DNA of 16,728 nt from Deltaproteobacteria bacterium (GTDB lineage: Bacteria > Desulfobacterota > Desulfuromonadia > Geobacterales > Pseudopelobacteraceae), in assembly GCA_030654645.1 (NCBI GenBank), contig JAURXC010000361.1, forward strand, positions 1 to 16,728, written 5' to 3'. The notes beneath the pieces are model-generated. The model did no database searches. It was given only the letters and a program-made list of their open reading frames with translations, and was not told the DNA's origin. The translations under genes and the position numbers were made by a program. Shown one piece after another: positions 6,879 to 14,608 of this stretch (position 1 is the stretch's first letter; the number at the start of each line of letters is the position of its first letter).

Positions 6879-8945
6879 CTATCGCGGCTCTGCGGCAAAT
6901 CGGGAGTGGAAAAAAGATCCTTCTTCCAGTATCGATATGAATACATCGACAATTTCCGGGTCAAATTGAGTTCCGGCATTATCGTTTAATTCAGCAATCG
7001 CAACATCCAACGGCAGTGCCTTGCGATAGGGACGGTCGGAAGTCATTGCGTCAAAGGCGTCTGCTACCGAGAGGATACGCGCTTCAAGCAATTGTTCGCT
7101 GTTTTTTATGCGATGCGGATAGCCCAAGCCATCATAACGTTCATGATGCTGACCTATGCAGGTGCGAACGTCAAGCAGAAATTCAATTGGTTCAAGAATC
7201 TTCATTCCGATCAAGGGGTGTTGCTGGAGCTCGTTGATATCGTGTGACGATAGTTTGCCCTGTTTATGCAGAAGGCTCAGGTCGATGCCGATCTTGCCAA
7301 TGTCATGAAGAATAGCCGCACGCTCGAGAATCTGCAATCGATCATTGGGAAGGTTGAATTTTCTGCCGATTTCTATACTGTAACGGGTTACGCGCTCGGA
7401 GTGCCCCTTGGTATAGCTATCGCTGGCCTCAATGGCCGACACCAGTGCCTGAATGGTGTTCAGGTAGGTCTGCTGCTGCTCTTCATAGAGAGTGGCATTC
7501 TTGATGGCAATGGCCGCCTGAGCCGCAATCGTTGTCAACATCTCCAGTTCGTCTGAATAAAACTGGGAGTTGTCGATCTTGTTGACAACGCTTATGGTGC
7601 CGATGATTTCGTCTTTAATTATCAATGGCACACAGATCAGTGATTTTCGCTCGTATCCCAGATCACTGAAGCGATCAAACTGGGGGGTCTGGTTGATGTC
7701 CGCGATCAGAAGCGGTTTGCGGTTATTGATTACCCAGGTTGAAACACTGGTGTCCTTCATTGCAATGGCTTTTTGCGGTGCTATCAGCTTGCCGCCACCG
7801 ATAAGATTTGTAACATTGAGGAGTTTTTCGTTCTTGTCGTACAGAATGATATAGCCGATCTGGGCATTCAGGGTGGTTGTCGTGGTGCGCACGACCAGAT
7901 TGAACAGGCGGTCGATGTCCATGGTGGAGTTGATGGCCAGACCGATCTTGTATATCGATGAAAGCCGTTCAACAGCATGTTCCAGGTTGGTGTTCTTCTG
8001 CTCAAGTTCTCCGGCCAGGTCGGCAATGGTGTAGCTGGCGGTTTCAACCTCTTCGATACGCTCTTCGAGCGAAACGTTCAGGTTTTCGATTTCCCGCAGT
8101 TGCTCTTCGAGCTTGAGATTCATCAGATGGGTGTCGTGATGGTGTGAAAGCTTTTCTTCCGCCTTGGCCAGTTCACGTTCGTTTATGATAGTTGTATTCA
8201 TCAACTCCTTAAGCTGTGCAGCCATCAGATTGAAGTTAATCGACAGCAGGTTCATCTCCTTGGAGCTGTTGATAGAAACGCTGACGTCGAAGTTGCCGCG
8301 CTCTATCTGTTGCATCGAGCGGATCAGTGTTTGAACCGGTTTATCGACATAAATCATCAGAAACAGGAACAAGGCCCCGATAATCAGCAAGATCATCACT
8401 GATGATGAGAGTACCGCATTTATCTTCTCAAGCTTGATGTAATTGGTCAGTTCATCGAGTGAAATTTCCGTTTCAATTACCGCAATGAAAGGTTTCGCTC
8501 GGTCGTGGCAACCATGACAGTCGGGAGAGTTTACTATCCTGGTATAAGAATCGAATTCATTTCTGTCGTTGGAAAAATAATAATGATCCTGTGCGGTATT
8601 CGTCAGGCGCGAGCGTTCATCGGCCGAAAGCAACCGTCCGATCTCCTTGCTTTCCGCGGAATGAAGTATCCGGCCGTTGTCATCAACAATACGCAGAACT
8701 TTAACATGTTCCTGCCGTTTTACTTTTTTCAGAATATCATTGACCGCCGAGGTGTGCCCGGTTTTCATCGCGGCCTGGATATTTGCAACTATGCTCTCTA
8801 TCAGTGCCACCGAACTCTTTTCGGTGAGGTTTACAATCATCGATTTCTGCTCATGGTAATGCTTCCATGATGCGAAGGAAACCACCGCAATCACTATTAG
8901 CGCCACCAGGCTGACTATCTTGATTTTTAGAGAGTTAAGAAACAT
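6879..8945 (-). CDS. Membrane HD-GYP c-di-GMP phosphodiesterase with haem c-type periplasmic sensor, HAMP and GAF
   Basis: This is a 688-residue inner-membrane signalling protein. In order it has TM1 (about 5-26), a periplasmic sensor region (about 27-177) holding CHGCH at 143-147, which is a CxxCH c-type haem attachment motif, TM2 (about 178-200), HAMP (about 200-251) and a coiled coil (about 255-335). A GAF domain (about 330-490) and a C-terminal HD-GYP domain (about 500-680) follow. HD-GYP residues seen are H515 (KGHSERV), HD at 547-548 (ILHDIGKIG), H576, HHERYDGLGYP (600-610) and D629. The family hydrolyses cyclic di-GMP. Haem binding is inferred from the motif and its periplasmic placement. 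I chose ATG 8945 because TM1 then begins at once; frames open upstream to 9086, with another ATG at 9002. No strong ribosome site is visible. Confidence 0.88.
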   Translation of the reverse strand: MFLNSLKIKIVSLVALIVIAVVSFASWKHYHEQKSMIVNLTEKSSVALIESIVANIQAAMKTGHTSAVNDILKKVKRQEHVKVLRIVDDNGRILHSAESKEIGRLLSADERSRLTNTAQDHYYFSNDRNEFDSYTRIVNSPDCHGCHDRAKPFIAVIETEISLDELTNYIKLEKINAVLSSSVMILLIIGALFLFLMIYVDKPVQTLIRSMQQIERGNFDVSVSINSSKEMNLLSINFNLMAAQLKELMNTTIINERELAKAEEKLSHHHDTHLMNLKLEEQLREIENLNVSLEERIEEVETASYTIADLAGELEQKNTNLEHAVERLSSIYKIGLAINSTMDIDRLFNLVVRTTTTTLNAQIGYIILYDKNEKLLNVTNLIGGGKLIAPQKAIAMKDTSVSTWVINNRKPLLIADINQTPQFDRFSDLGYERKSLICVPLIIKDEIIGTISVVNKIDNSQFYSDELEMLTTIAAQAAIAIKNATLYEEQQQTYLNTIQALVSAIEASDSYTKGHSERVTRYSIEIGRKFNLPNDRLQILERAAILHDIGKIGIDLSLLHKQGKLSSHDINELQQHPLIGMKILEPIEFLLDVRTCIGQHHERYDGLGYPHRIKNSEQLLEARILSVADAFDAMTSDRPYRKALPLDVAIAELNDNAGTQFDPEIVDVFISILEEGSFFHSRFAAEPR

Positions 8946-9027
8946 AATCCCATTTCTGTTGCCATGAATAAGATATCCAATAACGTCATATACCGCATCC
9001 ATAAAGCGATTTAGCCAAAAACCCAAT

Positions 9028-9033
9028 ATTATA
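9028..9033 (-). promoter_or_regulatory. Candidate -10 box for the HD-GYP gene
   Basis: TATAAT occurs on the minus strand about 83 nt upstream of ATG 8945. The best -35 (TTGCAA, 9059-9054) is 20 nt away, longer than ideal, so this is a weak assignment. If real, transcription starts near 9021, which would exclude translation from the far upstream start. Confidence 0.3.
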
Positions 9034-9255
9034 AAATACTTATTGTTGGCGGGTTGCAAAAAAGGCAAGATAAGACAAAAACTCACAGGTACGGATAGTT
9101 ATGAAGTCATGGTTTTCGGCTGTCTGATAAAACAATGAGACAGGGCCAATCTGTATGTGATCAGTTTTATTGTTTATTTTGCTTTGAAATTGAAATATTC
9201 AGTATGTGTGCCAATATTTAATGAATGGCATGGATTCTATATATATCAAGAAATC

Positions 9256-9261
9256 TATAAT
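9256..9261 (+). promoter_or_regulatory. Candidate -10 box for the spoIID-queA-tgt-sec operon
   Basis: A perfect TATAAT lies about 31 nt upstream of ATG 9292, which would give a leader of some 24 nt. No good -35 is found at 16-18 nt spacing, so confidence is low. A TTGACA at 9274-9279 has no -10 at normal spacing. Confidence 0.3.
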
Positions 9262-9291
9262 AAATCAAAAAAATTGACACAATGGTTCTTT

Positions 9292-10452
9292 ATGTGGTTC
9301 TATCATCAGGTTTTGCGCTCAGTTAATATACTTATCATATTGTTTCTCATGCCGATTGCCGTGCTCTGGCCATGGGCCGGTGTGGGATCTACCGACGCAG
9401 CTCTTCTGGATGAAACCATTCGGATAGCAATCGTCAAATCCGCCCAGGAAGTTACGGTGAGCGGAGAGGGATTGCTTGTAACAGGTGACAAGGATGAAGC
9501 TCTTGTGCTCAATCTTCCTGTCATGGTCAGACCCACTAAAGATGGGTTGACGGCAGATGGTAAGCAAATGCGTAGTCTCGTCTTTTCCGCTACTTCGGCT
9601 GTGTATATCAATAACAAGCCTTATCGCGGCCTTGCCGAACTGTCGCGTACGGACAGCGGGATTCAGGTCGTAAATCAGCTGTCGCTTGAGGATTATCTGG
9701 TTGGCCTGATCAATTGTGAGATATCTTCAGCGTGGCCGATAGAAGCGGTCAAGGCCCAAGCTGTGATAGCCAGGACGTATGCACTCAGCAGGAAGGCGGC
9801 CCGGCCGAACGCCCCTTACCATCTGGAGTCATCGGTGATCGACCAGGTATATGAAGGGTGTCAGATTGAAGATAGCCGCGCGCGCCGCGCTGTTACAGAA
9901 ACCGAACGGGAGGTTCTTACGTTTGGTGGATCGATTATCCAGGCTTTTTATCATTCGTCCTGCGGTGGGAAAACCGAGGCTTCGGAAAATGTCTGGGGTT
10001 CTGCACTGCCGTATCTGAAGGGTGTCGAGTGCCAGTACTGCCAGACATCGCCGTCTGCTACTCTCTGGGAGCAAAAACTGTCTCTGGTTGAGATTGAAGA
10101 ACGGTTGAGGACGGCCGGTTATAAAATATCCGGATTGACCGGCATAAAAAGCGGACCGTCTAATTCACGAGGTCGGCTGAAGCAGGTCGTGATTGTTGCC
10201 GCAAAAGGCGGCTTTTCGTTGACCGGTGACCAGTTCCGGAAAGCTGTCGGCTATAGTGTGATCAAGAGTACCCGCTTCACGGTCAAGGTCGCGGATGGAG
10301 AGGCCCGTTTTACAGGCAGCGGCAATGGGCATGGTGTCGGATTGTGTCAGTGGGGCGCAAAACAGCGTGCACTTGACGGATTCAACTACAACGAAATCCT
10401 CTCATACTATTATCCGGGCACCGAATTGAAAAAACAGTCCGGCAGCAGATAG
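9292..10452 (+). CDS. SpoIID/LytB-domain protein, probable secreted peptidoglycan lytic enzyme
   Basis: This is a 386-residue exported protein. The N-terminus has a short polar segment with Arg, then a long hydrophobic core (VNILIILFLMPIAVLWPWA, about 11-29), which looks like a signal peptide or anchor. The SpoIID domain shows LSLEDYLVGLINCEISSAWPIEAVKAQAVIARTYAL (130-165 region), with E143 matching the catalytic acid of SpoIID lytic transglycosylases. FYHSSCGGKTE follows (H221, C224), then CQYC (247-250) and the C-terminal GHGVGLCQWGA (346-356). SpoIID cleaves denuded glycan during engulfment in spore formers; homologues are also found in bacteria that do not sporulate, so here it is a cell-wall enzyme of unknown role. 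ATG 9292 was chosen for the signal peptide, although no clear ribosome site precedes it. queA starts 14 nt after the stop. Confidence 0.85.
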   Translation: MWFYHQVLRSVNILIILFLMPIAVLWPWAGVGSTDAALLDETIRIAIVKSAQEVTVSGEGLLVTGDKDEALVLNLPVMVRPTKDGLTADGKQMRSLVFSATSAVYINNKPYRGLAELSRTDSGIQVVNQLSLEDYLVGLINCEISSAWPIEAVKAQAVIARTYALSRKAARPNAPYHLESSVIDQVYEGCQIEDSRARRAVTETEREVLTFGGSIIQAFYHSSCGGKTEASENVWGSALPYLKGVECQYCQTSPSATLWEQKLSLVEIEERLRTAGYKISGLTGIKSGPSNSRGRLKQVVIVAAKGGFSLTGDQFRKAVGYSVIKSTRFTVKVADGEARFTGSGNGHGVGLCQWGAKQRALDGFNYNEILSYYYPGTELKKQSGSR

Positions 10453-10466
10453 AAACAGAACTATAT

Positions 10467-11495
10467 ATGCTTGTTAAAGACTTCACGTTCGATCTCCCCG
10501 CGGAGCTGATTGCGCGCCACCCGGCTCCGGAGCGGGACGGCTCGCGACTGATGTTGCTGAATCGCGGTTCCGGGACAGTCGCTGAAACTGTATTTCGGGA
10601 TATCGGGCAATTCCTTGATCCCGGCGACCTGCTGGTGATGAACGATACCAGGGTGATCCCAGCCCGACTGTTCGGCTCGAAGCTGACCGGAGGCAAGGTC
10701 GAGGTTTTTCTGTTGCGTCGATCGGGTGATTCCGACCAGTGGGAATGCATGCTGCGCGGCTCCAAAAAATTTCGTCCCGGCCAGCAGATCCTGTTCGGGT
10801 CAGGAATGACCGCGGTCGTTGATTCCCGTTGCGGCACAGAAAACTGGCTGATTGAATTTAGCGGTAGCGAGCCCTTTGACGTCTGGCTCGATCGTGAGGG
10901 TCATATTCCGCTGCCTCCGTATCTTCAGCGTGATGACTGCGCCAGCGACCGGGAACGCTATCAGACCGTGGTGGCAAGGAATTCCGGAGCAGTGGCCGCG
11001 CCCACTGCCGGTCTTCATTTTACTACCGGTCTGCTTTCTGAATTGGCTTCTAGTGGGATCGGAACCTCGTTCCTGACCCTGCATACCGGGCTGGGAACCT
11101 TTCAGCCTGTGCGTGTGGAGAGGGTCCAGGAGCATCGGATTCACTGTGAACGGTATTCGATACCGCCTGAAACCGTGGCTGCGATCAGGCGAACAAAAGC
11201 AGCAGGTGGCAGGGTAATCGCGGTCGGAACCACAACAGCCAGAACCCTGGAATATTCCGCCGGTCTTACCGGAGGATTGACCGCCGGCGATGGAGAAGCG
11301 GATATATTTATCTACCCCGGATATCGTTTCAGGGTCGTGGATGCCCTTATTACCAATTTTCATCTGCCTGAATCGACCCTGCTGATGCTGGTGTCCGCCT
11401 TTGCCGGAAGAGAATTCGTGCTTGATGCATACAAAAATGCTGTGGCGCGCGGTTTCAGATTCTACAGCTACGGCGATGCGATGTTCATATATTGA
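10467..11495 (+). CDS. queA: S-adenosylmethionine:tRNA ribosyltransferase-isomerase
   Basis: QueA transfers and isomerises the ribosyl part of SAM onto preQ1 in tRNA (position 34 of GUN anticodons) to form epoxyqueuosine. The 342 residues match the family length. Hallmarks are VMNDTRVIPARL (57-68), GKVEVFLL (76-83), SGAVAAPTAGLHFT (173-186), LHTGLGTFQPV (205-215), AVGTTTARTLE (252-262) and GYRFRVVDALITNFHLPESTLLMLVSAF (from 285). The ATG at 10467 gives the standard MLVKDFTFDLP start, but there is no recognisable Shine-Dalgarno within the 14-nt gap after the spoIID-like gene. Translation may therefore depend on coupling. The next gene, tgt, acts one step earlier in the same pathway. Confidence 0.97.
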   Translation: MLVKDFTFDLPAELIARHPAPERDGSRLMLLNRGSGTVAETVFRDIGQFLDPGDLLVMNDTRVIPARLFGSKLTGGKVEVFLLRRSGDSDQWECMLRGSKKFRPGQQILFGSGMTAVVDSRCGTENWLIEFSGSEPFDVWLDREGHIPLPPYLQRDDCASDRERYQTVVARNSGAVAAPTAGLHFTTGLLSELASSGIGTSFLTLHTGLGTFQPVRVERVQEHRIHCERYSIPPETVAAIRRTKAAGGRVIAVGTTTARTLEYSAGLTGGLTAGDGEADIFIYPGYRFRVVDALITNFHLPESTLLMLVSAFAGREFVLDAYKNAVARGFRFYSYGDAMFIY

Positions 11496-11507
11496 TTGAG
11501 AGGTTCC

Positions 11508-12641
11508 GTGTCAGGAAAGTTCACCATAATTCATAGCGACACTTCCTGCAGGGCGCGACTCGGCTCCCTGAATACTCCGCACGGGGTGATTGAAACACCG
11601 ATCTTCATGCCGGTCGGCACCAATGCCACTGTCAAGGCGATGACACCGGAGGATCTGCTGGCCGTCCAGGCGCAGATCATATTGGCCAATACCTATCACC
11701 TCTATCTCCGTCCCGGGCATCGCCTGGTGGAGAAAATGGGCGGACTGCACCGCTTCATGAACTGGGATCGGCCGATCCTGACCGACAGCGGCGGATTTCA
11801 GGTGTTCAGTCTTGGTGAACTGCGCAAGATCAGCGAAGAGGGGGTCCGGTTCCAGTCGCACATCGACGGCTCACGCCATATGCTGACACCGGAGCTGGCC
11901 ATTGGCATCCAGGAAGCTCTGGGCGCCGACATCATCATGTGTTTTGATGAGTGCCCACCAGCAACAGCCGAATACGACTATGTCAGCCGTTCACTGGAAC
12001 TGACTTCCCGTTGGGCCAGGCGCTGCAAGGATGCGCACCATCGCGAGGGGCAGCAGCTGTTCGGTATTGTTCAGGGGGGGATGCATTACGATTTGCGTGC
12101 CCGCAGTGTTGATGACATCTGCTCGATCGGTTTTGACGGCTATGCCTTGGGTGGGCTTTCTGTCGGTGAGGAAAAGGAACAGATGTATGGAGTGATGGAG
12201 TGTTGTTCTCCACTGTTGCCTAAGGAGTCGCCGCGATATATCATGGGAATCGGCGCTCCGGAAGACCTGATTGAAGCGGTCTGGCACGGCTACGACATGT
12301 TCGATTGCGTCATGCCGACCAGAAACGCCAGAAACGGCATGCTGTTCACCAGCCAGGGACGGATCAACATAAAGTCAAAAATTTATGAAGAAGACGCCGG
12401 CCCGCTTGACCCGGCCTGCAATTGTCTGGTATGCAGGAACTATTCTCGGGCATATCTGCGGCATCTGTACCGTGCTGGTGAAATTCTGGCATCCCAGCTG
12501 AACACCTATCATAATCTGCATTATTTTCTGGATCTTATGCAACAGGCAAGGAGAGCGATCAAGGATAATAGTTTTAATAATTTTCGTAAGCAATTTTTGG
12601 AGTCAATGCTAATAAACAACCGATTGAAGGAGGGTAATTAA
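11508..12641 (+). CDS. tgt: Queuine/preQ1 tRNA-guanine transglycosylase
   Basis: Tgt swaps guanine 34 for preQ1 in tRNAs for Asp, Asn, His and Tyr, giving QueA its substrate. The protein has 377 residues. D93 in LTDSGGFQVFSL and D266 in YDMFDCVMPTRNARNG correspond to the two catalytic aspartates; D266 is the nucleophile position. Zinc ligands C304, C306, C309 and H335 are all present (CNCLVC and YHNL). I chose GTG 11508 because GAGAGG ends 4 nt upstream and the product then begins SGKFTIIHSD, as in relatives. A TTG at 11496 directly after the queA stop would add four residues and has no ribosome site. The yajC ATG follows the stop with no gap. Confidence 0.97.
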   Translation: MSGKFTIIHSDTSCRARLGSLNTPHGVIETPIFMPVGTNATVKAMTPEDLLAVQAQIILANTYHLYLRPGHRLVEKMGGLHRFMNWDRPILTDSGGFQVFSLGELRKISEEGVRFQSHIDGSRHMLTPELAIGIQEALGADIIMCFDECPPATAEYDYVSRSLELTSRWARRCKDAHHREGQQLFGIVQGGMHYDLRARSVDDICSIGFDGYALGGLSVGEEKEQMYGVMECCSPLLPKESPRYIMGIGAPEDLIEAVWHGYDMFDCVMPTRNARNGMLFTSQGRINIKSKIYEEDAGPLDPACNCLVCRNYSRAYLRHLYRAGEILASQLNTYHNLHYFLDLMQQARRAIKDNSFNNFRKQFLESMLINNRLKEGN

Positions 12642-12968
12642 ATGTTTGGATTAGCTTTTGCGATGTCAGGTCCCGCCGGTGGGGCAGCCGGTCAGGCTGG
12701 TGGCGGTATGGCCGCTTTTCAGCAGATTATTCCGCTGGTATTCATGTTTGCAATATTCTATTTTCTATTGATCCGCCCACAGCAGAAGAAAGCCAAGGAG
12801 CACAAGGCGCTGTTGGACGCGATGAAGAAGGGTGATAATGTTGTCACCGCCGGTGGTGTGCATGGAAAGGTGATTGCCGTTGACGATTCGATCGTGACGC
12901 TCGAAATTGCCAACAATGTCAACATCAAGATTACAAAGAGCTATATTGCTTCGATCAAGAAAGACTAG
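12642..12968 (+). CDS. yajC: Sec translocon accessory subunit YajC
   Basis: YajC is a small single-span inner-membrane protein that associates with SecDF and SecYEG. The 108 residues contain a Gly/Ala-rich N-terminal stretch (about 7-23), one membrane span (about 27-45, IIPLVFMFAIFYFLLI) and then RPQQKKAKEHKALL (46-59), the typical basic YajC signature. GDNVVTAGGVHGKV (64-77) and a beta-rich cytoplasmic tail follow. The ATG follows the tgt stop directly, and AAGGAGG (12627-12633), inside the end of tgt, gives good spacing. secD begins 32 nt downstream. Confidence 0.95.
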   Translation: MFGLAFAMSGPAGGAAGQAGGGMAAFQQIIPLVFMFAIFYFLLIRPQQKKAKEHKALLDAMKKGDNVVTAGGVHGKVIAVDDSIVTLEIANNVNIKITKSYIASIKKD

Positions 12969-13000
12969 TAAAATTATTCCGGAAGGGAGAACCGATCCAT

Positions 13001-14593
13001 ATGCCAAAAGGAACTGGCTGGCGTATTAGCCTGATAGGCATTTTTGTACTGCTGTCTTTTCTGTATCTGACCCCGACACTGGTTGCACAACTCCCGACAT
13101 GGTGGGGAGGGTTGCTTCCAAAGGACAAGATTCATCTGGGACTTGACCTGCAGGGAGGTACACATCTGGTAATGGAGGTGGATACCCAGAAAGCGGTCGA
13201 AGGGTCACTGGATCTTGTTGCCACCGATCTGGAAGACACGCTTAATTCTAAAAACCTCCGTTTTAAACGTATCAGCAGAACCGGATCCGACAAAGTTTCG
13301 CTGGTGGTGTATGAAAAAGGGACCGCCACGGACGTTCAGAAGCTCCTCAAGGATAAATACCCCTCTTATGAGCAGAGTCCGATCTTTGATGAAGGCGGTT
13401 TTGCGGCCATTACGCTCCGGATGAATGAAAAGGACGCACAGGACCGTAAGGACAAGGCCGTTCAGCAGGCCCTGGAAACCATCCGGAACAGGATTGACCA
13501 GTTCGGTGTATCAGAGCCGACCATCCAGCGCGAAGGCATCAATCACATCGTGGTACAGCTGCCGGGCATCAAGGATCCGCAGCGCGCGATAGAGCTGATC
13601 GGCCGCACCGCCCGTCTCGAGTTCAAAATGGTGCGCGAGGATATCTCCCCGACCGCAACAACCATTCCTGACGACGCCGAACTGCTGAAGGAAAAAATGG
13701 TTGATCCGACAACCGGCGCCGTGTCTGAAATTCCGATCGTGGTCCAGAAAAAGTCGATGATCACCGGTGACCTTCTCACCGATGCGCAGGTGCGAATCGA
13801 TTCCCAGTTCAACCAGCCCTACGTGGCCATCGAATTCAACAACCTGGGCGCCAAGCTGTTCGATCAGGTGACAGCCGCCAATGTCGGCAAGCGCTTTGCG
13901 ATCGTTCTGGACAGCAATATTCACTCCGCTCCGGTGATCCGCGAGCGCATCTCCGGTGGCAGCGCGCAGATCTCCGGCAACTTTACCGAAAAAACAGCCG
14001 CCGACCTGGCAATAGTTCTGCGCGCCGGTGCGCTGCCAGCTCCGGTCAAGATCATCCAGAACGTTACCGTCGGTCCGTCCCTGGGGCAGGATTCGATCAG
14101 CAAAGGTCTTTATGCCGGATTGATCGGTGTATTGCTGGTAGTCGTCTTCATGGCGATCTACTATAAGTTGTCGGGCTTGATCGCGGACCTCGGCATGATC
14201 CTGAACATACTCTACCTGATGGGAGCGCTGGCAGCACTGGGAGCAACCCTGACACTGCCGGGTATTGCCGCGATCGTACTGCTGGTGGGTATGTCGGTTG
14301 ACTCGAACGTGATCATCTTCGAACGTATCCGTGAAGAGCTCAAGTTGGGCAAGACACCCAAGGCTGCTCTGGATGCCGGTTACGACAAAGCCTTTCTGAC
14401 GATCATGGACTCGCATGTCACAACCCTGATTACCGCCGCGGTTCTGTTTCAGTTCGGTACCGGTCCGGTCAAGGGTTTTGCGGTGTCACTCAGTCTAGGG
14501 GTACTTATCAACCTGTTCACATCGCTGGTTGGTACCAAGGTGATCTTTGACCTGTTCCTGCAAAAAGGAAACATCAAGAAACTGAGCATTTAA
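13001..14593 (+). CDS. secD: Protein translocase subunit SecD
   Basis: SecD works with SecF as an RND-type membrane protein that uses the proton gradient to pull proteins through SecYEG to the periplasm. The 530 residues show an N-terminal membrane span (about 8-28) and HLGLDLQGGTHLVMEV (45-60), the D1 motif, followed by a large periplasmic P1 region. A five-span C-terminal bundle starts near residue 365. The D5-type motif GMSVDSNVIIFERIREEL is present, followed by the conserved DAGYDKAFLTIMDSHVTTLI stretch. An AAGGGAGA ribosome site lies about 10 nt upstream of the ATG. secF follows after 15 nt. SecD and SecF are separate here, as in most Proteobacteria, rather than fused. Confidence 0.97.
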   Translation: MPKGTGWRISLIGIFVLLSFLYLTPTLVAQLPTWWGGLLPKDKIHLGLDLQGGTHLVMEVDTQKAVEGSLDLVATDLEDTLNSKNLRFKRISRTGSDKVSLVVYEKGTATDVQKLLKDKYPSYEQSPIFDEGGFAAITLRMNEKDAQDRKDKAVQQALETIRNRIDQFGVSEPTIQREGINHIVVQLPGIKDPQRAIELIGRTARLEFKMVREDISPTATTIPDDAELLKEKMVDPTTGAVSEIPIVVQKKSMITGDLLTDAQVRIDSQFNQPYVAIEFNNLGAKLFDQVTAANVGKRFAIVLDSNIHSAPVIRERISGGSAQISGNFTEKTAADLAIVLRAGALPAPVKIIQNVTVGPSLGQDSISKGLYAGLIGVLLVVVFMAIYYKLSGLIADLGMILNILYLMGALAALGATLTLPGIAAIVLLVGMSVDSNVIIFERIREELKLGKTPKAALDAGYDKAFLTIMDSHVTTLITAAVLFQFGTGPVKGFAVSLSLGVLINLFTSLVGTKVIFDLFLQKGNIKKLSI

Positions 14594-14608
14594 GGGGAGA
14601 ACGCAGAT

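Larger units (their letters stand above)
8946..9291. other. AT-rich divergent intergenic region between HD-GYP gene and spoIID-like gene
   Basis: These 346 bp separate two divergent genes and are clearly more AT-rich than their surroundings. They hold candidate -10 boxes for both directions, a short inverted repeat TGCCA/TGGCA (9209-9213 and 9226-9230), and a 6-bp stem CTGTCT/AGACAG (9120-9125 and 9138-9143) without a T-run. I see no RNA gene and no c-di-GMP riboswitch core. Reading frames that extend both flanking genes into this region look like chance, because their composition is AT-rich and lacks family sequence. Confidence 0.6.

Noticed and set aside
9006..9026. Sigma-54 promoter (GG-N10-GC) on the minus strand
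   Set aside because: TTGGC and a downstream GC are present but spaced 7 nt rather than 10.
8946..9086. N-terminal extension of the HD-GYP protein up to 9086
   Set aside because: The added residues are upstream of or within a candidate promoter, match no domain, and come from AT-rich DNA. ATG 8945 puts the first membrane span at the N-terminus.
9120..9143. CTGTCT/AGACAG stem as a terminator or structured RNA
   Set aside because: Only 6 bp with a 12-nt loop and no T-run on either strand.
9157..9291. N-terminal extension of the SpoIID-like protein from GTG 9157
   Set aside because: The extension is AT-rich, covers a candidate -10 box, and would bury the signal peptide about 55 residues into the protein.
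8946..9291. A c-di-GMP riboswitch in front of the c-di-GMP phosphodiesterase gene
   Set aside because: I looked for the conserved GEMM-type core on both strands and did not find it.
9274..9306. TTGACA with TATCAT as a promoter
   Set aside because: The boxes are 21 nt apart, outside the normal range, and would start transcription downstream of the preferred ATG.
10800..11363. Open frame of 187 codons antisense to queA
   Set aside because: It overlaps conserved queA sequence, shows no family motif and no ribosome site, and is best explained as a shadow.
13511..14416. Long open frame antisense to secD (about 300 codons)
   Set aside because: It lies wholly inside secD, has no recognisable domain, and has a His/Asp/Arg/Gln-rich composition typical of a mirrored frame of a GC-biased gene.
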